Of a DNA stretch of 64,000 nt, positions 44,900 to 54,593 are shown piece after piece. Source of the DNA: Alistipes sp. (lineage in GTDB: Bacteria; Bacteroidota; Bacteroidia; Bacteroidales; Rikenellaceae); the NCBI GenBank assembly GCA_017631285.1, contig JAGBTO010000009.1:1-64000 (forward strand), in the 5' to 3' direction. How positions within the stretch are numbered: the stretch's first letter is position 1; each line of letters begins with the position of its first letter. Below the pieces are notes generated by a model that saw only the letters and a program-made list of their open reading frames with translations, had not been told where the DNA came from and made no database searches. Position numbers and translations under genes: made by a program.

Positions 44900-46177
44900 A
44901 TGGCTCAAAAATATAAAGGTTCACATTCGGGTGAGGATTGTTGCTCGTTTTGTGGCGCAAAGCGCAGTGATGTAGCATTGATGTTCCAAGGTACAGGCGG
45001 TGTAAACATATGTAATGCTTGTGTTGAGCGAGGTTATCAGATGCTTGTCGAGAGCGAAATCATAGGTGGTTCAGGTAAAAAGTCATCGGGTGATAAGTTC
45101 CGTATGGAGCAGCTGATGAAACCAGCACAGATTAAGTCTGTATTGGATCAGTATGTTATTGGTCAGGATGATGCTAAACGTTATATGTCGGTGGCGGTGT
45201 ATAACCACTATAAGCGTATCTTGAGTCGTCAGAAGCGCAAGGCGGATGATGCTGTTGAGATTGATAAGTCGAATATTGTACTGGTAGGTGCTACGGGTAC
45301 GGGTAAGACATTGATGGCTCGCACGATTGCTCGTGTGTTGAATGTGCCATTTACTATTGTCGATGCAACAGTTTTGACCGAGGCTGGTTATGTGGGTGAA
45401 GATGTTGAAAGTATTCTCTCGCGTCTATTGCAGGTTGCTGATTATAATGTTGAGGCGGCAGAGAGGGGTATTGTATTTATTGACGAGATTGATAAGATTG
45501 CTCGTAAGAGCGATAACCCCAGCATTACACGTGACGTGTCGGGCGAGGGTGTGCAGCAAGCCTTGTTGAAGATACTGGAGGGTACGGTTGTTAATGTTCC
45601 ACCTCAGGGTGGGCGTAAACATCCAGATCAGAAATTTATTCAGGTCAATACCAAAGATATACTCTTTATCTGTGGAGGCGCATTTGATGGCATAGAAAAG
45701 AAGATAGCCCAGCGATTGAATACTCGTGCTATAGGTTATGGACGTCAGACTGAGAATGCAGTGGATAAGAGTAATCTTATGAAATATATTATGCCTCAGG
45801 ATCTTAAGTCATTTGGATTGATTCCTGAGTTAGTGGGTCGCCTTCCTGTCTTAACTTATATGCAGCCTCTGTCGCGTGAGGCATTGCGTTCGATTTTGAC
45901 CGAGCCAAAGAATGCTATCGTAAAGCAGTATGAACAACTGTTTGCTATGGATGAGGTGGAACTCAAATTCGAAGATGAGGTGCTTGATTACATAGTTGCA
46001 AAGGCTGATGAATATAAGCTTGGAGCACGCGGTTTGCGTTCGATTTGTGAGGCAATTATGATTGATGCTATGTACGATGTACCAACTTCTAGTGTGCAAG
46101 AGTTTGTCGTAACGCTCGATTATGCGAAAAAAAAGATAGAGGGTGCAAATTTTTTGGAGTTAAAACAAGTAAGTTAA
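44900..46177 (+). CDS. clpX: ATP-dependent Clp protease ATP-binding subunit ClpX
   Basis: 425 residues from ATG 44900 ([19 protein letters not shown]); the frame is open back to 44861 inside clpP. Four-cysteine zinc finger (CSFC...CNAC), Walker A GATGTGKT near 134-141, Walker [11 protein letters not shown], the [23 protein letters not shown] block including the pore-2 region, GYVGEDV pore-1 loop and sensor-2 LGARGLRSI. The protein unfolds substrates for ClpP. Confidence 0.96.
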   Translation: MAQKYKGSHSGEDCCSFCGAKRSDVALMFQGTGGVNICNACVERGYQMLVESEIIGGSGKKSSGDKFRMEQLMKPAQIKSVLDQYVIGQDDAKRYMSVAVYNHYKRILSRQKRKADDAVEIDKSNIVLVGATGTGKTLMARTIARVLNVPFTIVDATVLTEAGYVGEDVESILSRLLQVADYNVEAAERGIVFIDEIDKIARKSDNPSITRDVSGEGVQQALLKILEGTVVNVPPQGGRKHPDQKFIQVNTKDILFICGGAFDGIEKKIAQRLNTRAIGYGRQTENAVDKSNLMKYIMPQDLKSFGLIPELVGRLPVLTYMQPLSREALRSILTEPKNAIVKQYEQLFAMDEVELKFEDEVLDYIVAKADEYKLGARGLRSICEAIMIDAMYDVPTSSVQEFVVTLDYAKKKIEGANFLELKQVS

Positions 46178-46188
46178 GATAATTGTAT

Positions 46189-46196
46189 TATCTTTG
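46189..46196 (+). promoter_or_regulatory. -7 element of the transketolase gene
   Basis: TATCTTTG, only 11 bp before the ATG at 46208. This would leave a very short leader, or favour the ATG at 46226. Confidence 0.45.
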
Positions 46197-46207
46197 TGAA
46201 TTAGGAA

Positions 46208-48259
46208 ATGAATACTAAAATAGATATGTTCGCTAATTCTAAACTCAACAAGGCGGCTGACAATATTCGTATCTTGGCGGCTGCGATGGTCGAAAAGGCT
46301 AAATCGGGTCATCCTGGCGGTGCTATGGGTGGAGCCGACTTTATCAATTTGCTTTATACGGAGTTTATGCACTATGACCCCGAAAATCCTGCATATCCAT
46401 TCCGTGATCGCTTTTTCCTTGATCCAGGACATATGTCACCAATGTTATATTCGGTGCTTATGTTGTCGGGTTTCTACAAGATGGATGATTTGAAGAACTT
46501 CCGTCAGTGGGGTAGCATCACTCCTGGTCATCCAGAGGTAGATGTTATGCATGGCGTGGAGAATACTTCTGGTCCGTTGGGTCAGGGTCATGCTATGGCT
46601 GTTGGTGCAGCTATTGCTGAGCGATTTATGGTGGCTCGTTTTGGTGAGTGGATGGCTCATAAGACTTACTCTTTCATCTCTGATGGCGCCGTGCAGGAGG
46701 AGATATCTCAGGGTGTAGGTCGTATTGCTGGTCATTTGGGTTTGTCGAATCTCATCATGTACTATGATGCGAACAATGTGCAGCTCTCAACAAAGGTTGA
46801 TGAGATTGATTCGGAGGATGTTGCAGCAAAGTATCGTGCTTGGGGTTGGCATGTGATTGATGTTGATGGAAACGATGTAGAACAGTTGCGTTCAGCTTTG
46901 ACTGAAGCTAATGCTCAGACTGAGTGCCCAACCCTTATCATCGGTCGCTCAATCATGGCCAAGGGAGCTATGGGTGCTAATGGCGAGAGTTTCGAGGGTA
47001 AGGTTTCTACTCACGGTCAGCCATTGTCAGGTGCTGGTGCTGATTTGGCGGCGACAGTTAAGAATTTGGGTGGTGATCCTGAAGACCCATTCCAGCTTTT
47101 TGCTGAGACTGCCGAGATTTATGAGCAGCGTCGCGAGGAATTGAAAGCATGGGCAGAGCAGATGAAGCAGGTAGAGTCGGATTGGCGAGCTGAGAATAAG
47201 GAGTTGTCACGTAAACTCAATCGTTTCCTCTCGGGAGAAATTCCAGAAATTGACTATAATAAAGTTGAGGTAAAATCAAATACGGCTACGCGTGTAGCAT
47301 CGGCTACAATGTTGGGTGTCTATGCTGAACATGTAGAGAATATGATTGTTGCGTCTGCTGATTTGAGTAACTCTGATAAGACCGATGGCTTCTTGAAGAA
47401 GACCAAGGCCTTCCAAAAGGGAGATTTCACAGGTCAGTTCTTCCAGGCAGGTGTTGCCGAACTTACTATGGCTTGTGTGATGAATGGTATGGCATTGCAT
47501 GGTGGTGTAATTCCTGCATGTGGTACGTTCTTTGTCTTCTCGGATTATATGAAGCCAGCAATTCGTTTGTCAGCATTGATGCGCTTGAAGGTAATCTATA
47601 TATGGTCGCACGATTCATTCCGTGTGGGTGAGGATGGTCCTACACATCAGCCAATTGAGCATGAGTTGCAGATTCGTTTAATGGAGCAAGTGCATAATCA
47701 CCAGGGTGAGCGTTCGATGGTTGTATTGCGTCCTGCTGATGCCGAGGAAACTGCTGTGGCATGGCAATATGCAATGGCAGAGAAGCGTCCTGTGGCGTTG
47801 ATTCTATCGCGTCAGAACGTGAATACATTGCCTGCATTGAATTGCAGTCGTCGTGACGAGGCTAAGCAGGCATCTAAGGGTGCTTATGTAGTTATGGACT
47901 CTGCGAAGGCTCAAGTAGTTATGATTGCTTCTGGTTCTGAGGTCTCTACGCTTATCGAGGGTGCCGAGATGTTACAGAAGGAGGGTATTGCGGTACGTGT
48001 TGTGAGTGTTCCAAGTGAGGGCTTGTTCCGCGATCAGCCAAAGTCATATCAGGATAGCATTTTGTTGAAGGATATACCTCGTTATGGTTTGACCTCTGGT
48101 TTGTCAATGACACTGAGGGGTTTGGTCGGAGATGCAGGTAAGATTCATGGCTTAGATCACTTCGGTTACTCAGCTCCATTCAAGGTGCTTGACGAAAAGT
48201 TTGGTTATAATGGCCAGGCTGTCTATGAAGAGGTTAAGGCGATGATTAATAAAGAGTAA
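46208..48259 (+). CDS. tkt: Transketolase
   Basis: 683 residues. Thiamine-diphosphate enzyme of the pentose phosphate pathway: GHPGGAMGGADF (near 34-45), DPGHMSPMLYS, SGPLGQGHAMAVGAA, the ThDP/Mg motif SDGAVQEEISQG... and the pyrimidine-domain blocks PACGTFFVFSDYMKPAIRL and HDSFRVGEDGPTHQPIE. An in-frame ATG at 46226 (MFANSKLNKAADNIRIL) is an alternative start in view of the close -7 element. Monocistronic with strong terminator. Confidence 0.95.
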   Translation: MNTKIDMFANSKLNKAADNIRILAAAMVEKAKSGHPGGAMGGADFINLLYTEFMHYDPENPAYPFRDRFFLDPGHMSPMLYSVLMLSGFYKMDDLKNFRQWGSITPGHPEVDVMHGVENTSGPLGQGHAMAVGAAIAERFMVARFGEWMAHKTYSFISDGAVQEEISQGVGRIAGHLGLSNLIMYYDANNVQLSTKVDEIDSEDVAAKYRAWGWHVIDVDGNDVEQLRSALTEANAQTECPTLIIGRSIMAKGAMGANGESFEGKVSTHGQPLSGAGADLAATVKNLGGDPEDPFQLFAETAEIYEQRREELKAWAEQMKQVESDWRAENKELSRKLNRFLSGEIPEIDYNKVEVKSNTATRVASATMLGVYAEHVENMIVASADLSNSDKTDGFLKKTKAFQKGDFTGQFFQAGVAELTMACVMNGMALHGGVIPACGTFFVFSDYMKPAIRLSALMRLKVIYIWSHDSFRVGEDGPTHQPIEHELQIRLMEQVHNHQGERSMVVLRPADAEETAVAWQYAMAEKRPVALILSRQNVNTLPALNCSRRDEAKQASKGAYVVMDSAKAQVVMIASGSEVSTLIEGAEMLQKEGIAVRVVSVPSEGLFRDQPKSYQDSILLKDIPRYGLTSGLSMTLRGLVGDAGKIHGLDHFGYSAPFKVLDEKFGYNGQAVYEEVKAMINKE

Positions 48260-48266
48260 TTATTAT

Positions 48267-48294
48267 AGCGGGTTGCCTTGCAACCCGCTTTTTT
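48267..48294 (+). terminator. Rho-independent terminator of tkt
   Basis: GCGGGTTGC (48268-48276), loop CTT, GCAACCCGC (48280-48288), closed by an A-T pair and followed by six T residues. Confidence 0.93.
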
Positions 48295-48311
48295 AGACTC
48301 ATGCTAACCCA

Positions 48312-48848
48312 ATGGAGAAGATAAAATTACATGATAAGTGGTTTAAGGTGATGATTCCAGCATCGAGAATTGATGCTGCGGTGAATCATGTTGCCCAACA
48401 GCTCGATGAACGATACAAAGGTCGTACTCCTATATTTTTGGGGGTATTGAATGGCTCGTTTCTATTCTTGAGTGATTTGGTACGAAAGATATCATTTGAT
48501 AGTCAGGTTGCATTTGTAAAGATATCTTCCTACGTGGGTGTTGAATCTTCGGGTGAAGTAAAACAACAGCTGGGTATTGATTTTGATATCGAGGGTAGGG
48601 ATATTATTATTGTTGAGGATATCGTCGAAACAGGCCATAGCATGAATTATCTTCTTGATTATCTGAAGCAGCACAATCCAGCAAGTATATCTATTTGTAC
48701 GCTCTTTTTCAAGCCTGAGAAATTTCTATATGATTATAAGATTGATTATACAGCTCTCTCGATTGGAAATGAGTTTATTGTAGGTTATGGGCTGGATTAT
48801 AATCAGTTAGGACGTAATTTAAAAGATATCTATGTCGTTGATGAATAG
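48312..48848 (+). CDS. hpt: Hypoxanthine phosphoribosyltransferase
   Basis: 178 residues. PRPP-binding motif IIIVEDIVETGHSM near 98-111, early GVLNGSFLFLSDL loop and late GNEFIVGYGLDYNQLGRNL, as in HPRT. It salvages hypoxanthine and guanine. Its 3' end overlaps the next frame by 8 or 17 bp depending on which start queE uses. Confidence 0.94.
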   Translation: MEKIKLHDKWFKVMIPASRIDAAVNHVAQQLDERYKGRTPIFLGVLNGSFLFLSDLVRKISFDSQVAFVKISSYVGVESSGEVKQQLGIDFDIEGRDIIIVEDIVETGHSMNYLLDYLKQHNPASISICTLFFKPEKFLYDYKIDYTALSIGNEFIVGYGLDYNQLGRNLKDIYVVDE

Positions 48849-49464
48849 TGATATGTTGTGTGGTGGTGAGAAACTGCCACTTGTTGAGGATTTTTATACT
48901 ATTCAAGGCGAAGGTTTCCATTCTGGCAAACCTGCGTACTTCATTCGCTTGGGTGGTTGTGACGTAGGGTGTCGATGGTGTGATGCTAAGTACACATGGA
49001 ATCCTCGTATTTTCCCGCCTGTGGATGTTGATGTTGTGGTTGAGCGTGCCAAAGCATGTGAAGCGCAGGCAATTGTTATTACTGGCGGAGAGCCGTTGTT
49101 ATATCCGTTAGATATCCTTACATCGAAATTGCGTGAAGCCGGTCTTGAGATATTCCTCGAAACATCGGGTACCCATCCCTTTAGTGGAGAATTTGATTGG
49201 GTGTGTTTGTCCCCTAAACGTCAACAACCCCCTTTGGCCGAGGCATTCGGCCGTGCTCATGAATTGAAGGTTATAATTCAAACAGAGGCTGATTTTGAAT
49301 GGGCAGAGGAAAATGCCCGCCGCGTTGGGCGTTATTGTCGTTTATATTTGCAACCCGAGTGGAGTGTTTATGAGGAGATAATACCTAAGATGGTTGAGTA
49401 TGCGAAGACTAATCCCAAGTGGAGTATATCTGTGCAGACACATAAATTCATGAGAATACCTTAA
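48832..49464 (+). CDS. queE: 7-carboxy-7-deazaguanine synthase
   Basis: 210 residues in the longest form. Radical SAM enzyme of queuosine/preQ0 synthesis: FYTIQGEGFHSGKPAYFIRLGGC, then CDVGCRWCD with the CxxxCxxC cluster ligands, and VITGGEPLLYP. The start is uncertain: ATGs at 48832, 48841 and 48853 are all in frame; the first two overlap hpt. No ribosome-binding site helps. Later queuosine genes are not nearby. Confidence 0.92.
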   Translation: MSLMNSDMLCGGEKLPLVEDFYTIQGEGFHSGKPAYFIRLGGCDVGCRWCDAKYTWNPRIFPPVDVDVVVERAKACEAQAIVITGGEPLLYPLDILTSKLREAGLEIFLETSGTHPFSGEFDWVCLSPKRQQPPLAEAFGRAHELKVIIQTEADFEWAEENARRVGRYCRLYLQPEWSVYEEIIPKMVEYAKTNPKWSISVQTHKFMRIP

Positions 49465-49466
49465 GA

Positions 49467-49739
49467 GTGAAAACTAGGGCAAGTAAATATCTTTGGACGA
49501 GTTTGACTGCTGTGATTTTTATATACACAGCAATTGTAACGGTGCGTAATTTGGTCACTATTTATAGAGTGAATAGTCGTATTTCTCGTCTTGAAGAACA
49601 ATATGAACTCTACCGTAATCGTATAGAACAAGATAGCACGTTGCTTGAACGTTTAACTTATGATGAATATCTTGAGCAGTATGCACGTGAGAAGTTTCAT
49701 ATGCAGATGGCAGATGAATATATCTATATCGTAGAGTAG
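49467..49739 (+). CDS. FtsB/DivIC-like septum formation initiator
   Basis: 90 residues from a GTG start 2 bp after queE. One membrane segment at about 10-30, then a coiled coil (RISRLEEQYELYRNRIEQDSTLLERL, about 38-63), then TYDEYLEQYAREKFHMQMADEYIYIVE, which fits the conserved ARE-x-hydrophobic-M...GE motif of FtsB/DivIC. These bitopic proteins join FtsL and FtsQ in the divisome. Small size and divergence make the symbol unsafe. Confidence 0.82.
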   Translation: MKTRASKYLWTSLTAVIFIYTAIVTVRNLVTIYRVNSRISRLEEQYELYRNRIEQDSTLLERLTYDEYLEQYAREKFHMQMADEYIYIVE

Positions 49740-49753
49740 AGCCTTACATAATA

Positions 49754-49785
49754 AAATAACCTCCAAGATTTCTTGGAGGTTATTT
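49754..49785. terminator. Bidirectional terminator
   Basis: Perfect 15-bp inverted repeat, AAATAACCTCCAAGA (49754-49768) and TCTTGGAGGTTATTT (49771-49785), with a T-rich run on each side, between the convergent ftsB-like gene and argR. Confidence 0.9.
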
Positions 49786-49790
49786 TTGTT

Positions 49791-50258
49791 TTACAATATG
49801 TTGTTTAGTAGTGGAAATATTTTCAACAGAGAATCTATTACTAGGCTTCGCTTGGCATCTTCACGCAGTATTAACAAAACTGTATTGTCGCCAGCAATGG
49901 TGCCTAAAATGGCTGGGCAGTCGAGGTTGTCGATAGGCACTGATATTGCACTTGCATAGCCTGATTTTGTCTTTAGTACACCCAAATTTCCTGAGAAAGT
50001 TAGACTTATGATGTTGTCTGATATGTTTGACGATACATTTATTTCGTGGTGCGATGCATTTGGCAATACATAGATATACCCTTTGCTTTTGTGAGGGACC
50101 TTTGCTACATTCATAAATTTCAGGTCACGTGACAAGGTGCTTTGGGTGATATCAACGCCACATTCATGTAGACGATTGATGAGTTCTTCTTGCGATGAAA
50201 TCATTTCACTGCGGATGATTTTTTTGATAGTCGCAAAACGCTGTGTTTTTTGATTCAT
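49791..50258 (-). CDS. argR: Arginine repressor
   Basis: 155 residues from ATG 50258 (MNQKTQRFATIKKII); an ATG at 50357 in the same frame lies inside the promoter. N-terminal winged helix with ITQSTLSRDLKFMNVAKV (SxxR recognition helix) and a C-terminal arginine-sensing domain (TIAGDNTVLLILR; GTIAGDDT-like loop). It represses arginine synthesis when arginine is bound. Divergent from the GNAT-argGCDBEH operon, with palindromes suited to ArgR on both promoters. Confidence 0.93.
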   Translation of the reverse strand: MNQKTQRFATIKKIIRSEMISSQEELINRLHECGVDITQSTLSRDLKFMNVAKVPHKSKGYIYVLPNASHHEINVSSNISDNIISLTFSGNLGVLKTKSGYASAISVPIDNLDCPAILGTIAGDNTVLLILREDAKRSLVIDSLLKIFPLLNNIL

Positions 50259-50354
50259 AATGTTTCTAATATGTTTAGGTTGTTTTTGATTATTTTCTGC
50301 TATTGCTACATCTATAATGACGTCTATACTATAACGTATCTGGCCATATTTATG

Positions 50355-50385
50355 CAAAAATAACGCATATTTTCCATAAAAACAA
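50355..50385 (-). promoter_or_regulatory. argR promoter overlapped by an ArgR-box-like palindrome
   Basis: On the minus strand TTG (50385-50383), a 20-nt spacer and TATTTTTG (50362-50355). The -7 sits inside ATGC-AAAAATAAC-GCAT (50352-50368), a palindrome resembling an ARG box, suggesting autorepression. The leader to the ATG at 50258 is about 90 nt. Confidence 0.6.
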
Positions 50386-50489
50386 GCTAATTGGTTTTTT
50401 ATTTCTCGATTTTTCTACAATAAAAAACTTAATTGCCGGATTAAAGATTCTTATAATAAATAAAATCTATACTTCTTAAGGTTTTTGCA

Positions 50490-50620
50490 TAAATAGCTTA
50501 AATATTCGTTGTGGTAGAATAAAAATGCGTAAAATATGCAAATATGCTAAAATTTGTAATTATATATAAATATAGCTTTGTGAAAATTTGCATATCGCGT
50601 ATATATATGCGATATTTGCA
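50490..50620 (+). promoter_or_regulatory. Operator/promoter region of the arginine operon
   Basis: A very A/T-rich stretch with repeated TGCATAAATA-like half-sites: TTTTGCATAAATAGC near 50483-50498, AATGCGTAAAATATGC near 50524-50539 and ATATGC near 50541, plus an inverted repeat ATATCGC (50592-50598) / GCGATAT (50609-50615). A -7 TAGCTTTG lies at 50573-50580. The dyad just downstream of the -7 covers the expected transcription start, a classic repressor position. ArgR binding is inferred. Confidence 0.6.
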
Positions 50621-50657
50621 GGTCAAAAAATATTAACAATAAAGCGATAATTGAAAG

Positions 50658-51260
50658 ATGAAAATTGATGTAATGGTTGCAACTGAGGCTCATTTGAATT
50701 TTGTGCCCCAAATCAACGACGAGATTGATGCAGCAGCCAAGCAGCGAGGAACGGGTATTGCCCGTCGTACCGACGAATATATCGCCGATAAGATAAAGTC
50801 AGGCAAGGCTATCATTGCCGTTAATCGTAATGAATTTGTGGGTTTTTGCTACATTGAGTCGTGGGGACATGATGAGTTTGTTGCAAATTCTGGTTTGATT
50901 GTTCGCCCACAGTATCGTGGTATGGGCGTAGCAAAGCGTATCAAGCAGGCGGCTTTTGAACTTTCACGTAAGCGTTTCCCAAATGCCAAATTATTTGGTC
51001 TTACTACGGGTGAGGCGGTTATGCGTATCAACACTGAACTTGGTTACGAGCCTGTGACTTTTGCAAAGCTTACCGATGACGAGCGTTTTTGGGCCGGGTG
51101 CCAGTCTTGTGTAAATTATGATGTGTTACAACGTACGAATATGACCAAGTGTCTTTGTACAGGTATGATTTACGACCCAAAGAAGGTTGCGGCACGCAAG
51201 GAGGCAGCAAAGGCTGCCGCAAAGAAGGAGGGCTGGTTTAGTCGTCTGTTTGGAAAATAA
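50658..51260 (+). CDS. GNAT-family N-acetyltransferase, first gene of the arginine operon
   Basis: 200 residues. Acetyl-CoA-binding motif A VRPQYRGMGVAKRIKQ near 82-97 (R/QxxGxG/A). A C-terminal cysteine-containing stretch (CQSCVNYDV...KCLCTGMIYD) and an Ala/Lys-rich tail (AARKEAAKAAAKKEGWFSRLFGK) follow. As the first gene of an arginine operon lacking argA and argJ, it is the natural candidate for acylating glutamate (an ArgA substitute). Not assigned by sequence to classical ArgA. Confidence 0.8.
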   Translation: MKIDVMVATEAHLNFVPQINDEIDAAAKQRGTGIARRTDEYIADKIKSGKAIIAVNRNEFVGFCYIESWGHDEFVANSGLIVRPQYRGMGVAKRIKQAAFELSRKRFPNAKLFGLTTGEAVMRINTELGYEPVTFAKLTDDERFWAGCQSCVNYDVLQRTNMTKCLCTGMIYDPKKVAARKEAAKAAAKKEGWFSRLFGK

Positions 51261-51278
51261 ATTAAAAGAGAAAACTAT

Positions 51279-52469
51279 ATGAAGAAAGTTGTTTTGGCTT
51301 ATAGCGGAGGTCTTGATACCTCATTTTGCGTGATGTACCTCACCAAGGAGTTGGGTTACGAGGTGCACACTGCACTTGCAAACACAGGTGGTTTCTCGCA
51401 GGAGGAGCTTAAGGCTGTTGAGGAACGTGCTTATAAGTTGGGTGCGAAGTCACACGTAAACATTGACGTAACAGGTGACTACTACGGCAAATGTATCAAG
51501 TATATGGTGATGGGTAATGTGTTGCGTAACAAGACATATCCAATCTCAGTTAGCTCGGAACGTACATTCCAAGCGCTGGCGATCGTAAACTATGCAAATT
51601 CTATCGGTGCTGATGCTATTGCTCACGGCTCAACAGGTGCTGGTAATGATCAGGTGCGTTTCGACCTTACATTTGAGGTGTTCGCTCCACAGGTTGAGAT
51701 TATCACTCCAACACGCGATATGAAGCTCACTCGTGAATACGAGATTAACTACCTCAAGGATGGTGGTTTCGAGGCTGACTTTACAAAGATGGAGTACTCT
51801 ATCAACAAAGGTGTTTGGGGAACATCGGTCGGTGGTAAGGAGACTTTGTGCTCAGCGACCAACTTGCCCGACACAGCCTACCCTTCACAGCTCAAGAAGG
51901 AGGGTACAGAGTCTTTGGAGATTGAGTTCAAGAACGGAGAGGTTGTTGGCGTAAATGGTGAGTCTGTTTCGGGCGTAGCTGCTATCAATAAGTTGGAGGC
52001 TATCGGCTCGGCTTGGGCTATTGGTCGTGATACTCATGTTGGAGACACTATCGTAGGTATTAAGGGACGTGTAGGTTTCGAGGCTGCAGCACCGATGCTT
52101 ATCATCAAGGCTCACGAGCTTTTGGAGAAGCACACCCTCACAAAGTGGCAGCAGTATTGGAAGGACCAGCTCGGTACTTGGTATGGAATGTTTATGCACG
52201 AGGCTATGTATTCGGAGCCTGTGATGCGCGATATTGAGAAGTTTTTGGAGAACAGTCAGCGTAATGTATCGGGTAAGGTATTTATCACACTTCGTCCATA
52301 TACATTCACATTGGTTGGTATTGAGTCGGCTCACGACTTGATGAATGCTAAGTTCGCAGAGTATGGCGAGATGAATAATGCTTGGACAGCCGATGATGTT
52401 AAAGGCTTTACCAAAATTGCCTCTATGCCACTCAAGATCTATCACGCAGTAAATCCTGATGAAGAATAA
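51279..52469 (+). CDS. argG: Argininosuccinate synthase
   Basis: 396 residues. ATP PP-loop AYSGGLDTSFCV at 8-19; GNDQVRFDLTF and the SINKGVWGTSVGGKET block are typical. It joins citrulline and aspartate with ATP hydrolysis to AMP. The stop TAATG overlaps the argC start by 1 bp. Confidence 0.96.
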   Translation: MKKVVLAYSGGLDTSFCVMYLTKELGYEVHTALANTGGFSQEELKAVEERAYKLGAKSHVNIDVTGDYYGKCIKYMVMGNVLRNKTYPISVSSERTFQALAIVNYANSIGADAIAHGSTGAGNDQVRFDLTFEVFAPQVEIITPTRDMKLTREYEINYLKDGGFEADFTKMEYSINKGVWGTSVGGKETLCSATNLPDTAYPSQLKKEGTESLEIEFKNGEVVGVNGESVSGVAAINKLEAIGSAWAIGRDTHVGDTIVGIKGRVGFEAAAPMLIIKAHELLEKHTLTKWQQYWKDQLGTWYGMFMHEAMYSEPVMRDIEKFLENSQRNVSGKVFITLRPYTFTLVGIESAHDLMNAKFAEYGEMNNAWTADDVKGFTKIASMPLKIYHAVNPDEE

Positions 52470-53431
52470 TGATTAGAGTAGCAATTGCAGGTGGAGCAGG
52501 TTATACAGCAGGCGAGCTTATTCGTCTGCTGATTAATCACTCTGCCGTAGAGTTAAAATATATACAGAGCAGCTCGCACGATGGCGAGCCTATCCACTCT
52601 GTTCACACCGATTTGATTTATAGTGATTTGAAGTTCTCAAACATCGACTTTGATGATATTGACGTGCTTTATATCTGCATGGGTCACGGCAACTCTGCCA
52701 AGTTCTTGGCTGAGAATCATGTGCCAGAAACGGTGAAGATTATTGATTTGAGCAACGATTTTCGATTGAAGGCTGATGCAGGTGAATTCGTGTATGGTGC
52801 GCCAGAACTTAATCGTGAGCAAATTAAGGCTTGTCGTTGTGTTGCTAACCCAGGTTGCTTTGCAACATCTATCAACCTTGCGCTCATTCCATTGGCAGCA
52901 GCAGGTATCCTGCCCGAGGAGGTTACCGTAACAGGTATTACAGGCTCTACGGGTGCGGGTCAGAAGCCAACTAACGATACTCATTTTAGTAACCGCACAG
53001 CAAATCTCTCGAACTATAAGGTCTTCACTCACCAGCATCTTGGCGAGATTGGCGAAACTGTAGTAGCGGCAGGTGGTTCGGAGGCAACCGATATTGCCTT
53101 TGTTCCTGTGCGTGGTTGTCACTCTCGTGGTATTATCAGCGATGTGGTGGTGCGTCTGGATGAACCTTTGGAGAAAATTGTAGAGATATTCAAGTCATAC
53201 TACGCTTCACATCCGTTTGTCTGCGTGAGCGATAAGCCTGTCTATATGAAGCAGGTGGTGAATACAAACTATTGCTTCCTCTCCCTGCAGAAGGAGGGCA
53301 GAAAGCTCCTTATTACCTCTGTTGTGGATAACCTCTTGAAGGGTGCGTCGGGTCAGGCTGTGCAGAATATGAATTTGATGTTCGGTTTGGACGAGATGGA
53401 GGGTCTTAGATTGAAGGCGTCGTATTTTTAA
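52469..53431 (+). CDS. argC: N-acetyl-gamma-glutamyl-phosphate reductase
   Basis: 320 residues. NAD(P) motif GGAGYTAGEL at 8-17 and the active-site cysteine in ANPGCFATS near 129. It reduces the acylated glutamyl phosphate to the semialdehyde. Start overlaps argG stop (TAATG). Confidence 0.95.
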   Translation: MIRVAIAGGAGYTAGELIRLLINHSAVELKYIQSSSHDGEPIHSVHTDLIYSDLKFSNIDFDDIDVLYICMGHGNSAKFLAENHVPETVKIIDLSNDFRLKADAGEFVYGAPELNREQIKACRCVANPGCFATSINLALIPLAAAGILPEEVTVTGITGSTGAGQKPTNDTHFSNRTANLSNYKVFTHQHLGEIGETVVAAGGSEATDIAFVPVRGCHSRGIISDVVVRLDEPLEKIVEIFKSYYASHPFVCVSDKPVYMKQVVNTNYCFLSLQKEGRKLLITSVVDNLLKGASGQAVQNMNLMFGLDEMEGLRLKASYF

Positions 53432-53444
53432 CCAAAGAAAGAAG

Positions 53445-54581
53445 ATGAAACTTTTTGATGTATATTCTCTGCTCGATATGGAGCCTGTGAAGGCTTCGGG
53501 CGCATACCTTTGGGATAAGGAGGGTGTTGAGTACCTCGACTTTTATGGTGGTCATGCAGTGATATCTATTGGCCATACCCATCCTCACTATGTAGAGAAG
53601 ATTACCGACCAACTTTCTAAGATTGGCTTCTACTCAAATGCTGTGGTGAACTCGTTACAGGTGGAACTTGCCGAGAAGTTGGGCGAGTTGTCTGGTTATC
53701 CCGAATATGAGCTTTTCCTCTGCAACAGTGGTGCCGAGGCGAACGAGAATGCCTTGAAACTGGCTTCATTCACTACAGGTCGTGAGCGAGTATTGGCTAT
53801 GAAGGCGGCGTTTCACGGTCGTACAAGTATGGCTGTGGCAGTTACCGATAATCCCAAAATTCAAGCTCCTGTAAACTCTACCGACAAGGTGTCGTTTGTT
53901 GAGTTGAATGATGTTGAGGCTCTTAAGAAGGAGCTTGCAACGGGCGAGTATGCCGCAGTTATCATCGAGCCAATTCAGGGCGTAGGTGGTATTCAGATGG
54001 CGTCGGATGAATTTCTCAAGGCGGCCCGCGAAGAGTGTGATGCAACGGGAACAATGCTTATTATTGACGAAATTCAGGCGGGCTATGGTCGTAGCGGTAA
54101 GTTCTTTGCTCACCAGTGGTCAGGTGTTAAGGCCGATATAATTACTCTGGCGAAAGGTATTGCCAACGGTTTCCCTGTGGGTGCAGTGATGGTGTCGCCA
54201 ACTATCCCAGCCAAGAAAGGTATGCTCGGCACAACCTTTGGCGGTAGTCATTTGGCTTGTGCAGCGGCTATTGCAGTGGCAGATGTTGTGAAGGCAGAAA
54301 ACCTCGTTGAGAATGCACGAAAAATGGGAGAGAAGATTGTGGAGGGCATCAAGAACGTAAGTGGTATTAAGGATATTCGTGGTCGTGGCTTGATGATTGG
54401 TATTGATTTGAGCGTTCCACAGGCGGCGTTTAGAAAAGTGCTGCGTGAGAAGCATCACATTATGACAGGGCTAAGTGGCGAATACACTCTGCGTCTGTTG
54501 CCACCGCTGATGATTGGCGATAAGGAGGTTGAACGTTTCGTTGAGGCGTTTAAGTTAACGGCCGAGCAGATGGGGATGTAA
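53445..54581 (+). CDS. argD: Acetylornithine-type aminotransferase
   Basis: 378 residues. Class III PLP aminotransferase with SGAEANENALKLA, IIDEIQAGYGRSGKFFAHQ and the PLP lysine in LAKGIANGFPVGAV near 237. It transaminates N-acylglutamate semialdehyde; whether the acyl group is acetyl or succinyl cannot be read from sequence. 13 bp after argC. Confidence 0.94.
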   Translation: MKLFDVYSLLDMEPVKASGAYLWDKEGVEYLDFYGGHAVISIGHTHPHYVEKITDQLSKIGFYSNAVVNSLQVELAEKLGELSGYPEYELFLCNSGAEANENALKLASFTTGRERVLAMKAAFHGRTSMAVAVTDNPKIQAPVNSTDKVSFVELNDVEALKKELATGEYAAVIIEPIQGVGGIQMASDEFLKAAREECDATGTMLIIDEIQAGYGRSGKFFAHQWSGVKADIITLAKGIANGFPVGAVMVSPTIPAKKGMLGTTFGGSHLACAAAIAVADVVKAENLVENARKMGEKIVEGIKNVSGIKDIRGRGLMIGIDLSVPQAAFRKVLREKHHIMTGLSGEYTLRLLPPLMIGDKEVERFVEAFKLTAEQMGM

Positions 54582-54593
54582 AAAAGTTTACAG

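Noticed and set aside
50259..50357. 33-residue N-terminal extension of argR
   Set aside because: The segment begins inside the predicted -7 element and does not resemble ArgR.
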